Assembly: GCF_050948175.1 (NCBI RefSeq) | Contig: NW_027490499.1 | Location: forward strand, 109,385 to 173,384 | DNA length: 64,000 nucleotides | DNA from: Xylocopa sonorina | Lineage: Eukaryota > Arthropoda > Insecta > Hymenoptera > Apidae | Direction of reading: 5' to 3' | Part shown: positions 48,905 to 63,900 of the stretch, one piece after another | Layout of the letters: each line of letters starts with the position of its first letter | Numbering within the stretch: position 1 is the stretch's first letter | Notes under the pieces: model-generated | What the model was told of the DNA's origin: nothing | Databases searched by the model: none | Seen by the model: only the letters and a program-made list of their open reading frames with translations | Translations under genes and position numbers: made by a program

Positions 48905-51900
48905 CATCTGCAGACGCTATTTCCTAGCAAGGAAGTGTCGCATTTACATTCATTTGAAATGTAGACGACGAATACATATCACTTCCCAAATCATATTATA
49001 TCTTACCATGAAACTTAGAAATGTGATGCGATATCGCGTTTCAAGAAGCATTAGAACTCTATTTCTACGATACCTAGACATCTGCAGACGCTATTTCCTA
49101 GCAAGGAAGTGTCGCATTTACTTTCATTTGAATCGTAGACGAGGAATGCATAACACTTCGCAATGAATATTATATCTTATCATGAAACGTAGATATGAGA
49201 TGCAATATCTCGTTTTAAGAAGCATTTGAAATCTATTGCTTCGATACGTAGACATCTGCAAACGCTATTTCCTTGCAAGGAAGTGTCGCATTTACATTCA
49301 TTTGAAGGGTAGACGAGGAATACATGACACTTCGCAAATCATATAATATCTTACCATGAAACGTAGAAATGAGATGCGATATCGTGTTTTAAGAATCATA
49401 AGAACCCTATTGCTACGATACCTAGACAACTGCAGACGCTATTTCCTAGCAAGGAAGTGTCGCATTTACATTCATTTGAAGTGTGGACGAGGAATACATG
49501 ACACTTCGCAAATCATATTATATCTTACCATGAAACATAGAAATGAGATGCGATATCGCGTTTTAAGGAGCATCAGAAATCCATTGCTACGATACGTAGA
49601 CATCTGCAAACGCTATTTCCTTGCAAGAAAGTGTCGCATTTACTTTCATTTGAATCGTAGACGAGGAATGCATAACACTTCGCAATGAATATTATATCTT
49701 ATCTTGAAACATAGATATGAGATGCGATATCGCATTTTAAGAATCATATGGACTCTATTGCTACGATACGTAGAAATCTGCAATCGCTATTTCCTTGCAA
49801 GGAAGTGTCGCATTTACTTTCATTTGAATCGTAGACGAGGAATACATAACACTTCGCAATGAATATTATATCTTATCATGAAACGTAGATATGAGATGCA
49901 ATATCTCGTTTTAAGAAGCATTTGAAATCTATTGCTTCGATACGTAGACATCTGTAAACGCTATTTCCTTGCAAGAAAGTGTCGCATTTACATTCATTTG
50001 AAGTGTAGACGACGGATATATAACACTTCGCAAATCATATTATACCTTACCATGAAACATAGAAATGAGATGCGATATCGCGTTTTAAGAATCATAAGAA
50101 CTCTATTGCTACGATACGTAGACATCTGCAAACGCTATTTCCTAGCGAGGAAGTGTCGCATTCACATTCATTTGACGTGTAGACGAGGAATACATGATAC
50201 TTCGCAAATCATATTATATCTTACCATGAAACATAGAAATGAGATGCAATATCGCGTTTTAAGAATCATAAGAACTCTATTGCTACGATACGTAGACATC
50301 TGCAAACGCTATTTCCGTGCAAGGAAGTGTCGCATTTACTTTCATTTGAATCGTAGACGAGGAATGCATAACACTTCGCAATGAATATTATATCTTATCT
50401 TGAAACATAGATATGAGATGCGATATCGCGTTTTAAGAATCATAAGAACTCTATTGCTACGATACGTAGACATCTGCAAACGCTAATTCCTTGCAAGGAA
50501 GTGTCGCGTTTACATTCATTTGATGTGAAGACGAGGAATACATAACACTTCGCAAATCATATTATATCTTACCATGAAACATAGAAATGAGATGCGATAT
50601 CGCGTTTTAAGAAGCATTAGAACTCTACTGCTACGATACCTAGACATCTGCAGACGCTACTTCCTAGCAAGGAAGTGTCGCACTTACATTCATTTGACGT
50701 GTAGACGAGGAATACATGACACTTGGCAAATCATATAATATCTTACCATGAAACGTAGAAATGAGATGCGATATCGCGTTTTAAGAATCATAAGAACTCT
50801 AATGCTACGATACGTAGACATCTGCAAACGCTATTTCCTTGCAAAGAAGTGTCGCATTTACATTCATTTGAAGTGTAGACGAGGAATACATAACACTTCG
50901 CAAATCATGTTATATCTTACCATGAAACATAGAAATGAGATCCGATATCGCGTTTTAAGTATCATAAGATCTCTATTGCTACGATACGTAGACATCTGCA
51001 AACGCTATTTCCTTGCAAGGAAGTGTCGCATTTACATCCATTTGAAGTGTAGACGAGGAATACATGACACTTCGCAAATCATATTATATCTTACCATGAA
51101 ACATAGAAATGAGATGCGACATCGCGTTCTAAGAAGCATTAGAACACTACTGCTACGATAGGTAGACATTTGCAAACGCTATTTCCGTGCAAGGAAGAGT
51201 CGCATTTACATTCATTTGAATCGTAGACGAGGAATGCATAACACTTCGCAAAGAATATTATATCTTATCATGAAACATAGATATGAGATGCAATATCTCG
51301 TTTTAAGAAGCATTTGAAATCTATTGCTTCGATACGTAGACATCTGCAAACGCTATTTTCTTGCAAGGAAGTGTCGCATTTACATTCATTTGAAGTGTAG
51401 ACAAGGAATACATAGCACTTCGCAAATCATATTATATCTTACCATGAAACATAGAAATGAGATGCGATATCGCGTTTTAAGATGCAGCAGAAATCCATTG
51501 CTACGATACGTAGACATCAGCAAACGCTATTTCCTTGCAAGAAAGTGTCGCATTTACATTCATTTGAAGTGTAGACGACGGATATATAACACTTCGCAAA
51601 TCATATTATACCTTACCATGAAACATAGAAATGAGATGCGATATCACGTTTTAAGGATCATAAGAACTCTATTGCTACGATACGTAGACATCTGCAAATG
51701 CTATTTCCTTGCAAGGTAGTGTCGCATTTACATTCATTTGATATGTAGACGAGGAATACTTAACACTTCGCAAATCATATTATGTCTTACCATGAAACAT
51801 AGAAATGAGATGCGATATCGCGTTTTAAGAAGCATTAGAACACTATTGCTACGATAGGTAGACATTTGCAAACGCTATTTCCTTGCAAGGAAGTGTCGCA

Positions 51901-54900
51901 TTTTCATTCATTTGAAGTGTAGTCGAGGAATAAATAACACTTCGCAAATCATATTATATCTTATCATGAAACATAGGAATGAGATGCGATATTGCGTTTT
52001 AAGAAGCATTAGAACTCTACTGCTACGATACGTAGAAATCTGCAAACGCTATTTCCTAGCGAGGAAGTGTCGCATTCACATTCATTTGAAGTGTAGACGA
52101 GGAATACATAACACTCCGCAAATCATATTATATTTTACCATGAAACATAGAAATGTAATGCGATATCGCGTTTTAAGAATCATAAGAACTCTATTGTTAC
52201 GATACGTAGACATCTGCAAACGCTATTTCCTTGCAAGGAAGTGTCGCATTTACATACATTTGAAGTGTAGACGAGGAATACATAACACTTCGCAAATCAT
52301 ATTATATCTTACCATGAAACATAGAAATGAGATGCGATATCGCGTTTTAAGAAGCATCAGAAATCCATTGCTACGATACGTAGACATCTGCAAACGCTAT
52401 TTCCTTGCAAGAAAGTGTCGCATTTACTTTCAGTTGAATCGTAGACGAGGAATGCATAACACTTCGCAATGAATATTATATCTTATCTTGAAACATAGAT
52501 ATGAGATGCGATATCGCGTTTTAAGAATCATATGAACCCTATTGCTACGATACCTAGACATCTGCAGACGCTATTTCCTAGCAAGGAAGTGTCGCATTTA
52601 CATTCATTTGAAGTGTGGACGAGGAATATATGACACTTCGCAAATCATATTATATCTTACCATGAAACATAGAAATGAGATGCGATATCGCGTTTTAAGG
52701 AGCATCAGAAATCCATTGCTACGATACGTAGACATCTGCAAACGCTATTTCCTTGCAAGAAAGTGTCGCATTTAATTTCATTTGAATCGTAGACGAGGAA
52801 TGCATAACACTTCGCAATGAATATTATATCTTATCATGAAACGTAGATATGAGATGCAATATCTCGTTTTAAGAAGCATTTGAAATCTATTGCTTCGATA
52901 CGTAGACATCTGCAAACGCTATTTCCTTGCAAGGAAGTGTCGCATTTACATACATTTGAAGTGTAGACGAGGAATACATAACACTTCGCAAATCATATTA
53001 TATCTTACCGTGAAACATAGAAATGAGATGCGATATCGCGTTTTAAGAATCATAAGAACTCTATTGCTACGATACGTAGACATCTGCAAACGCTATTTCC
53101 TAGCAAGGAAGTGTCGCATTTACATTCATTTGAAGTGTAGACGAGGAATACATGATACTTCGCAAATCATATAATATCTTACCATAAAACATAGAAATGA
53201 GATGCGATATCGCGTTTTAAGAAGCATTAGAAATCTATTGCTACGATACGTAGACATCTGCAAACGCTATTCCCTAGCGAGGAAGTGTCGCATTCACATT
53301 CATTTGAAGTGTAGACGAGGAATACATAACTCTTCGCAAATCATATTATATCTTACCATGAAACATAGAAATGTGATGCGATATCGCGCTTTAAGAATCA
53401 TAACAACTCTATTGCTACGATACGTAGACATCTGCAAACGCTATTTCCTAGCAAGGAAGTGTCGCATTTACAATCATTTGATGTGTAGACGAGGAATACA
53501 TAACACTTCGCAAATCATATTATATCTTACCATGAAACATAGAAATGAGATGCGATATCGCGTTTTAAGAAGCATTAGAACTCTATTGCTACGATACCTA
53601 GACATCTGCAGACGCTATTTGCTAGCAAGGAAGTGTCGCATTTACATTCATTTGAAATGTAGACGAGGAATACATATCACTTCGCAAATCATATTATATC
53701 TTACCATGAAACTTAGAAATGTGATGCGATATCGCGTTTCAAGAAGCATTAGAACTCTATTTCTACGATACCTAGACATCTGCAGACGCTATTTCCTAGC
53801 AAGGAAGTGTCGCATTTACTTTCATTTGAATCGTAGACGAGGAATGCATAACACTTCGCAATGAATATTATATCTTATCATGAAACGTAGATATGAGATG
53901 CGATATCGCGTTTTAAGCAGCATTAGAACTCTATTGCTACGATACGTTGACATCTGCAAACGCTATTTCCTTCCAAGAAAGTGTCGCATTTACATTCATT
54001 TGAAGTGTAGACGACGGATATATAACACTTCGCAAATCATATTATACCTTACCATGAAACATAGAAATGAGATGCGATATCGCGTTTTAAGAATCATAAG
54101 AACTCTATTGCTACGATACGTAGACATCTGCATACGCTAATTCCTTGCAAGGAAGTGTCGCGTTTACATTCATTTGATGTGAAGACGAGGAATACATAAC
54201 ACTTCGCAAATCATATTATATCTTACCATGAAACATAGAAAAGAGATGCGATATCGCGTTTTAAGAAGCATTAGAACTCTACTGCTACGATACTTCGACA
54301 TCTGCAAACGCTATTTCCTAGCGAGGATGTTTTGCATTCACATTCATTTGAAGTATAGACGAGGAATACATAACACTCCGCAAATCATATTATATTTTAC
54401 CATGAAACATAGAAATGTGATGCGATATCGCGTTTTAAGAATCATAAGAACTCTATTGCTACGATACGTAGACATCTGCAAACGCTATTTCCGTGCAAGG
54501 AAGCGTCGCATTTACTTTCATTTGAATCGTAGACGAGGAATGCATAACACTTCGCAATGAATATTATATCTTATCTTGAAACATAGATGTGAGATGCGAT
54601 ATCGCGTTTTAAGAATCATATGAACTCTATTGCTACGATACGTAGAGATCTGCAATCGCTATTTCCTTGCAAGGAAGTGTCGCATTTACTTTCATTTGAA
54701 TCGTAGACGAGGAATGCATAACACTTCGCAATGAGTATTATATCTTATCATGGAACATAGATATGAGATGCAATATCTCGTTTTAAGAAGCATTTGAAAC
54801 CTATTGCTTCGATACGTAGACATCTGCAAACGCTATTTCCTTGCAAGGAAGTGTCGCATTTACATTCATTTGATATGTAGACGAGGAATACATAACACTT

Positions 54901-57900
54901 CGCAAATCATATTATATCTTACCACGAAACATAGAAATGTGATGCGATATCGCGTTTTAAGAATCATATGAACTCTATTGCAACGATACGTAGACATCTG
55001 CAATCGCTATTTCCTTGCAAGGAAGTGTCGCATTTACTTTCATTTGAATCGTAGACGAGGAATGCATAACACTTCGCAATGAATATTATATCTTATCTTG
55101 AAACATAGATGTGAGATGCGATATCGCGTTTTAAGAATCATATGAACTCTATTGCAACGATACGTAGACATCAGCAATCGCTATTTCCTTGCAAGGAAGT
55201 GTCGCATTTACTTTCATTTGAATCGTAGACGAGGAATGCATAACACTTCGCAATGAGTATTATATCTTATCATGAAACATAGATATGAGATGCAATATCT
55301 CGTTTTAAGAAGCATTTGAAACCTATTGCTTCGATACGTAGACATCTGCAAACGCTATTTTCTTGCAAGGAAGTGTCGCATTTACATTCATTTGAAGTGT
55401 AGACGAGGAATACATAACACTTCGCAAATCATATTATATCTTACCATGAAATATAGAAATGAGATCCGATATCGCGTTTTAAGAATCATAAGAACTCTTT
55501 TGCGACGATACGTAGACATCTGCAAACGCTATTTCCTTGCAGGGAAGTGTCGCATTTACATTCATTTGAGGTATAAACGAGGAATACATGACACTTCGCA
55601 AATCATATTATATCTTACCATGAAACATAGAAATGAGATGCGATATCGCGTTTTAAGATGCAGCAGAAATCCATTGCTACGATACGTAGACATCAGTAAA
55701 CGCTATTTCCTTGCAAGAAAGTGTCACATTTACAATCATTTGAAGTGTAGACGACGGATATATAACACTTCGCAAATCATATTATACCTTACCATGAAAC
55801 ATACAAATGAGATGCGATATAGCGTTTTAAGAATCATAAGAACTCTATTGCTACGATACGTAGACGTCTGCAAACGCTAATTCCTTGCAAGGAAGTGTCG
55901 CATTTACATTCATTTGATGTGTAGACGAGGAATACATAACACTTCGCAAATCATATTATATCTTACCATGAAACATAGAAATGAGATGCGATATCGCGTT
56001 TTAAGAAGCATTAGAACTCTACAGCTACGATACCTAGACATCTGCAGACGCTACTTCCTAGCAAGGAAGTGTCGCACTTACATTCATTTGACGTGTAGAC
56101 GAGGAATACATGACACTTGGCAAATCATATAATATCTTACCATGAAACGTAGAAATGAGATGCGATATCGCGTTTTAAGAATCATGAGAACTCTAATGCT
56201 ACGATACGTAGACATCTGCAAACGCTATTTCCTTCTAAGGAAGTGTCGCATTTACATTCATTTGAAGTGTAGACGAGGAATACATGACACTTCGCAAATC
56301 ATATTATATCTTACCATGAAACATAAAAATGAGATGCGATATCGCGTTTTAAGAAGCATTAGAACTCTATTGTTACGATACGTAGACATCTGCAAACGCT
56401 ATTTCCTTGCAAAGAAGTGTCGCATTTACATTCATTTGAAGTGTAGACGAGGAATACAGAACACTTCGCAAATCATATTATATCTTACCATGAAACATAG
56501 AAATGAGATCCGATATCGCGTTTTAAGTATCATAAGATCTCTATTGCTACGATACGTAGACATCTGCAAACGCTATTTCCTTGCAAGGAAGTGTCGCATT
56601 TACATCCATTTGAAGTGTAGACGAGGAATACATGACACTTCGCAAATCATATTATATCTTACCATGAAACATAGAAATGAGATGCGATATCGCGTTTTAA
56701 GAAGCATTAGAACACTATTGCTACGATAGGTAGACATTTGCAAACGCTATTTCCTTGCAAGGAAGTGTCGCATTTACATTCAATTGAAGTGTAGGCGAGG
56801 AATACATAACACTTCGCAATTCATATTATATCTTACCATGAAACATAGAAATGAGATGCGATATCGCGTTTTAAGAAGCATTAGAAATCTATTGCTACGA
56901 TACGTAGACATCTGCAAACGCTATTTCCTTGCAAGGAAGTGTCGCATTTACATCCATTTGAAGTGTAGACGAGGAATACATGACACTTCGCAAATCATAT
57001 TATATCTTACCATGAAATATAGAAATGAGATCCGATATCGCGTTTTAAGATTCATAAGAACACTTTTGCGACGATACGTAGACATCTGCAAACGCTATTT
57101 CCTTGCAGGGAAGTGTCGCATTTACATTCATTTGAAGTGTGGACGAGGAATATATGACACTTCGCAAATCATATTATATCTTACCATGAAACATAGAAAT
57201 GAGATGCGATATCGCGTTTTAAGGAGCATCAGAAATCCATTGCTACGATACGTAGACATCTGCAAACGCTATTTCCTTGCAAGAAAGTGTCGCATTTAAT
57301 TTCATTTGAATCGTAGACGAGGAATGCATAACACTTCGCAATGAATATTATATCTTATCATGAAACGTAGATATGAGATGCAATATCTCGTTTTAAGAAG
57401 CATTTGAAATCTATTGCTTCGATACGTAGACATCTGCAAACGCTATTTCCTTGCAAGGAAGTGTCGCATTTACATACATTTGAAGTGTAGACGAGGAATA
57501 CATAACACTTCGCAAATCATATTATATCTTACCGTGAAACATAGAAATGAGATGCGATATCGCGTTTTAAGAATCATAAGAACTCTATTGCTACGATACG
57601 TAGACATCTGCAAACGCTATTTCCTAGCAAGGAAGTGTAGCATTTACATTCATTTGAAGTGTAGACGAGGAATACATGATACTTCGCAAATCATATAATA
57701 TCTTACCATAAAACATAGAAATGAGATGCGATATCGCGTTTTAAGAAGCATTAGAAATCTATTGCTACGATACGTAGACATCTGCAAACGCTATTCCCTA
57801 GCGAGGAAGTGTCGCATTCACATTCATTTGAAGTGTAGACGAGGAATACATAACACTTCGCAAATCATATTATATCTTACCATGAAACATAGAAATGAGA

Positions 57901-60900
57901 TGCGATATCGCGTTTTAAGAAGCATTAGAACACTATTGCTACGATAGGTAGACATTTGCAAACGCTATTTCCTTGCAAGGAAGTGTCGTATTTTCATTCA
58001 TTTGAAGTGTAGACGAGGAATAAATAACACTTCGCAAATCATATTATATCTTATCATGAAACATAGAAATGAGATGCGATATCGCGTTTTAAGAAGCATT
58101 AGAACTCTACTGCTACGATACGTAGACATCTGCAAACGCTATTTCCTAGCGAGGAAGTGTCGCATTCACATTCATTTGAAGTGTAGACGAGGAATACATA
58201 ACACTCCGCAAATCATATTATATTTTACCATGAAACATAGAAATGTCATGCGATATCGCGTTCTAAGAATCATAAGAACTCTATTGTTACGATACGTAGA
58301 CATCTGCAAACGCTATTTCCTTGCAAAGAAGTGTCGCATTTACATTCATTTGAAGTGTAGACGAGGAATACATAACACTTCGCAAATCATGTTATATCTT
58401 ACCATGAAACATAGAAATGAGATCCGATATCGCGTTTTAAGAAGCATTAGAAATCTATTGCTACGATACGTAGACATCTGCAAACGCTATTCCCTAGCGA
58501 GGAAGTGTCGCATTCACATTCATTTGAAGTGTAGACGAGGAATACATAACACTTCGCAAATCATATTATATCTTACCATGAAACATAGAAATGTGATGCG
58601 ATATCGCGCTTTAAGAATCATAACAACTCTATTGCTACGATACGTAGACATCTGCAAACGCTATTTTCTAGCAAGGAAGTGTCGCATTTACAATCATTTG
58701 ATGTGTAGACGAGGAATACATAACACTTCGCAAATCATATTATATCTTACCATGAAACATAGAAATGAGATGCGATATCGCGTTTTAAGAAGCATTAGAA
58801 CTCTATTGCTACGATACCTAGACATCTGCAGACGCTATTTCCTAGCAAGGAAGTGTCGCATTTACATTCATTTGAAATGTAGACGAGGAATACATATCAC
58901 TTCGCAAATCATATTATATCTTACCATGAAACTTAGAAATGTGATGCGATATCGCGTTTCAAGAAGCATTAGAACTCTATTTCTACGATACCTAGACATC
59001 TGCAGACGCTATTTCCTAGCAAGGAAGTGTCGCATTTACTTTCATTTGAATCGTAGACGAGGAATGCATAACACTTCGCAATGAATATTATATCTTATCA
59101 TGAAACGTAGATATGAGATGCAATATCTCGTTTTAAGAAGCATTTGAAATCTATTGCTTCGATACGTAGACATCTGCAAACGCTATTTCCTTGCAAGGAA
59201 GTGTCGCATTTACATACATTTGAAGTGTAGACGAGGAATACATAACACTTCGCAAATCATATTATATCTTACCATGAAACATAGAAATGAGATGCGATAT
59301 CGCGTTTTAAGAAGCATCAGAAATCCATTGCTACGATACGTAGACATCTGCAAACGCTATTTCCTTGCAAGAAAGTGTCGCATTTAATTTCATTTGAATC
59401 GTAGACGAGGAATGCATAACACTTCGCAATGAATATTATATCTTATCATGAAACGTAGATATGAGATGCAATATCTCGTTTTAAGAATCATATGAACTCT
59501 ATTGCTACGATACCTAGACATCTGCAGACGCTATTTCCTAGCAAGGAAGTGTCGCATTTACATTCATTTGAAGTGTGGACGAGGAATACATGACACTTCG
59601 CAAATCATATTATATCTTACCATGAAACATAGAAATGAGATGCGATATCGCGTTTTAAGGAGCATCAGAAATCCATTGCTACGATACGTAGACATCTGCA
59701 AACGCTATTTCCTTGCAAGAAAGTGTCGCATTTAATTTCATTTGAATCGTAGACGAGGAATGCATAACACTTCGCAATGAATATTATATCTTATCATGAA
59801 ACGTAGATATGAGATGCAATATCTCGTTTTAAGAAGCATTTGAAATCTATTGCTTCGATACGTAGACATCTGCAAACGCTATTTCCTTGCAAGGAAGTGT
59901 CGCATTTACATACATTTGAAGTGTAGACGAGGAATACATAACACTTCGCAAATCATATTATATCTTACCGTGAAACATAGAAATGAGATGCGATATCGCG
60001 TTTTAAGAATCATAAGAACTCTATTGCTACGATACGTAGACATCTGCAAACGCTATTTCCTAGCAAGGAAGTGTCGCATTTACATTCATTTGAAGTGTAG
60101 ACGAGGAATACATGATACTTCGCAAATCATATAATATCTTACCATAAAACATAGAAATGAGATGCGATATCGCGCTTTAAGAAGCATTAGAAATCTATTG
60201 CTACGATACGTAGACATCTGCAAACGCTATTCCCTAGCGAGGAAGTGTCGCATTCACATTCATTTGAAGTGTAGACGAGGAATACATAACTCTTCGCAAA
60301 TCATATTATATCTTACCATGAAACATAGAAATGTGATGCGATATCGCGCTTTAAGAATCATAACAACTCTATTGCTACGATACGTAGACATCTGCAAACG
60401 CTATTTCCTAGCAAGGAAGTGTCGCATTTACAATCATTTGATGTGTAGACGAGGAATACATAACACTTCGCAAATCATATTATATCTTACCATGAAACAT
60501 AGAAATGAGATGCGATATCGCGTTTTAAGAAGCATTAGAACTCTATTGCTACGATACCTAGACATCTGCAGACGCTATTTGCTAGCAAGGAAGTGTCCCA
60601 TTTACATTCATTTGAAATGTAGACGAGGAATACATATCACTTCGCAAATCATATTATATCTTACCATGAAACTTAGAAATGTGATGCGATATCGCGTTTC
60701 AAGAAGCATTAGAACTCTATTTCTACGATACCTAGACATCTGCAGACGCTATTTCCTAGCAAGGAAGTGTCGCATTTACTTTCATTTGAATCGTAGACGA
60801 GGAATGCATAACACTTCGCAATGAATATTATATCTTATCATGAAACGTAGATATGAGATGCGATATCGCGTTTTAAGCAGCATTAGAACTCTATTGCTAC

Positions 60901-63900
60901 GATACGTTGACATCTGCAGACGCTATTTGCTAGCAAGGAAGTGTCGCATTTACATTCATTTGAAATGTAGACGAGGAATACATATCACTTCGCAAATCAT
61001 ATTATATCTTACCATGAAACTTAGAAATGTGATGCGATATCGCGTTTCAAGAAGCATTAGAACTCTATTTCTACGATACCTAGACATCTGCAGACGCTAT
61101 TTCCTAGCAAGGAAGTGTCGCATTTACTTTCATTTGAATCGTAGACGAGGAATGCATAACACTTCGCAATGAATATTATATCTTATCATGAAACGTAGAT
61201 ATGAGATGCGATATCGCGTTTTAAGCAGCATTAGAACTCTATTGCTACGATACGTTGACATCTGCAAACGCTATTTCCTTCCAAGAAAGTGTCGCATTTA
61301 CATTCATTTGAAGTGTAGACGACGGATATATAACACTTCGCAAATCATATTATACCTTACCATGAAACATAGAAATGAGATGCGATATCGCGTTTTAAGA
61401 ATCATAAGAACTCTATTGCTACGATACGTAGACATCTGCATACGCTAATTCCTTGCAAGGAAGTGTCGCGTTTACATTCATTTGATGTGAAGACGAGGAA
61501 TACATAACACTTCGCAAATCATATTATATCTTACCATGAAACATAGAAAAGAGATGCGATATCGCGTTTTAAGAAGCATTAGAACTCTACTGCTACGATA
61601 CTTCGACATCTGCAAACGCTATTTCCTAGCGAGGATGTTTTGCATTCACATTCATTTGAAGTATAGACGAGGAATACATAACACTCCGCAAATCATATTA
61701 TATTTTACCATGAAACATAGAAATGTGATGCGATATCGCGTTTTAACAATCATAAGAACTCTATTGCTACGATACGTAGACATCTGCAAACGCTATTTCC
61801 GTGCAAGGAAGCGTCGCATTCACTTTCATTTGAATCGTAGACGAGGAATGCATAACACTTCGCAATGAATATTATATCTTATCTTGAAACATAGATGTGA
61901 GATGCGATATCGCGTTTTAAGAATCATATGAACTCTATTGCTACGATACGTAGAGATCTGCAATCGCTATTTCCTTGCAAGGAAGTGTCGCATTTACTTT
62001 CATTTGAATCGTAGACGAGGAATGCATAACACTTCGCAATGAGTATTATATCTTATCATGGAACATAGATATGAGATGCAATATCTCGTTTTAAGAAGCA
62101 TTTGAAACCTATTGCTTCGATACGTAGACATCTGCAAACGCTATTTCCTTGCAAGGAAGTGTCGCATTTACATTCATTTGATATGTAGACGAGGAATACA
62201 TAACACTTCGCAAATCATATTATATCTTACCACGAAACATAGATGTGAGATGCGATATCGCGTTTTAAGAATCATATGAACTCTATTGCAACGATACGTA
62301 GACATCAGCAATCGCTATTTCCTTGCAAGGAAGTGTCGCATTTACTTTCATTTGAATCGTAGACGAGGAATGCATAACACTTCGCAATGAGTATTATATC
62401 TTATCATGAAACATAGATATGAGATGCAATATCTCGTTTTAAGAAGCATTTGAAACCTATTGCTTCGATACGTAGACATCTGCAAACGCTATTTTCTTGC
62501 AAGGAAGTGTCGCATTTACATTCATTTGAAGTGCAGACGAGGAATACATAACACTTCGCAAATCATATTATATCTTACCATGAAATATAGAAATGAGATC
62601 CGATATCGCGTTTTAAGAATCATAAGAACTCTTTTGCGACAATACGTAGACATCTGCAAACGCTATTTCCTTGCAGGGAAGTGTCGCATTTACATTCATT
62701 TGAGGTATAAACGAGGAATACATGACACTTCGCAAATCATATTATATCTTACCATGAAACATAGAAATGAGATGCGATATCGCGTTTTAAGATGCAGCAG
62801 AAATCCATTGCTACGATACGTAGACATCAGTAAACGCTATTTCCTTGCAAGAAAGTGTCACATTTACAATCATTTGAAGTGTAGACGACGGATATATAAC
62901 ACTTCGCAAATCATATTATACCTTACCATGAAACATACAAATGAGATGCGATATAGCGTTTTAAGAATCATAAGAACTCTATTGCTACGATACGTAGACG
63001 TCTGCAAACGCTAATTCCTTGCAAGGAAGTGTCGCATTTACATTCATTTGATGTGTAGACGAGGAATACATAACACTTCGCAAATCATATTATATCTTAC
63101 CATGAAACATAAAAATGAGATGCGATATCGCGTTTTAAGAAGCATTAGAACTCTATTGTTACGATACGTAGACATCTGCAAACGCTATTTCCTTGCAAAG
63201 AAGTGTCGCATTTACATTCATTTGAAGTGTAGACGAGGAATACAGAACACTTCGCAAATCATATTATATCTTACCATGAAACATAGAAATGAGATCCGAT
63301 ATCGCGTTTTAAGTATCATAAGATCTCTATTGCTACGATACGTAGACATCTGCAAACGCTATTTCCTTGCAAGGAAGTGTCGCATTTACATCCATTTGAA
63401 GTGTAGACGAGGAATACATGACACTTCGCAAATCATATTATATCTTACCATGAAACATAGAAATGAGATGCGATATCGCGTTTTAAGAAGCATTAGAACA
63501 CTATTGCTACGATAGGTAGACATTTGCAAACGCTATTTCCTTGCAAGGAAGTGTCGCATTTACATTCAATTGAAGTGTAGGCGAGGAATACATAACACTT
63601 CGCAATTCATATTATATCTTACCATGAAACATAGAAATGAGATGCGATATCGCGTTTTAAGAAGCATTAGAAATCTATTGCTACGATACGTAGACATCTG
63701 CAAACGCTATTTCCTTGCAAGGAAGTGTCGCATTTACATCCATTTGAAGTGTAGACGAGGAATACATGACACTTCGCAAATCATATTATATCTTACCATG
63801 AAATATAGAAATGAGATCCGATATCGCGTTTTAAGATTCATAAGAACACTTTTGCGACGATACGTAGATATCTGCAAACGCTATTTCCTTGCAGGGAAGT

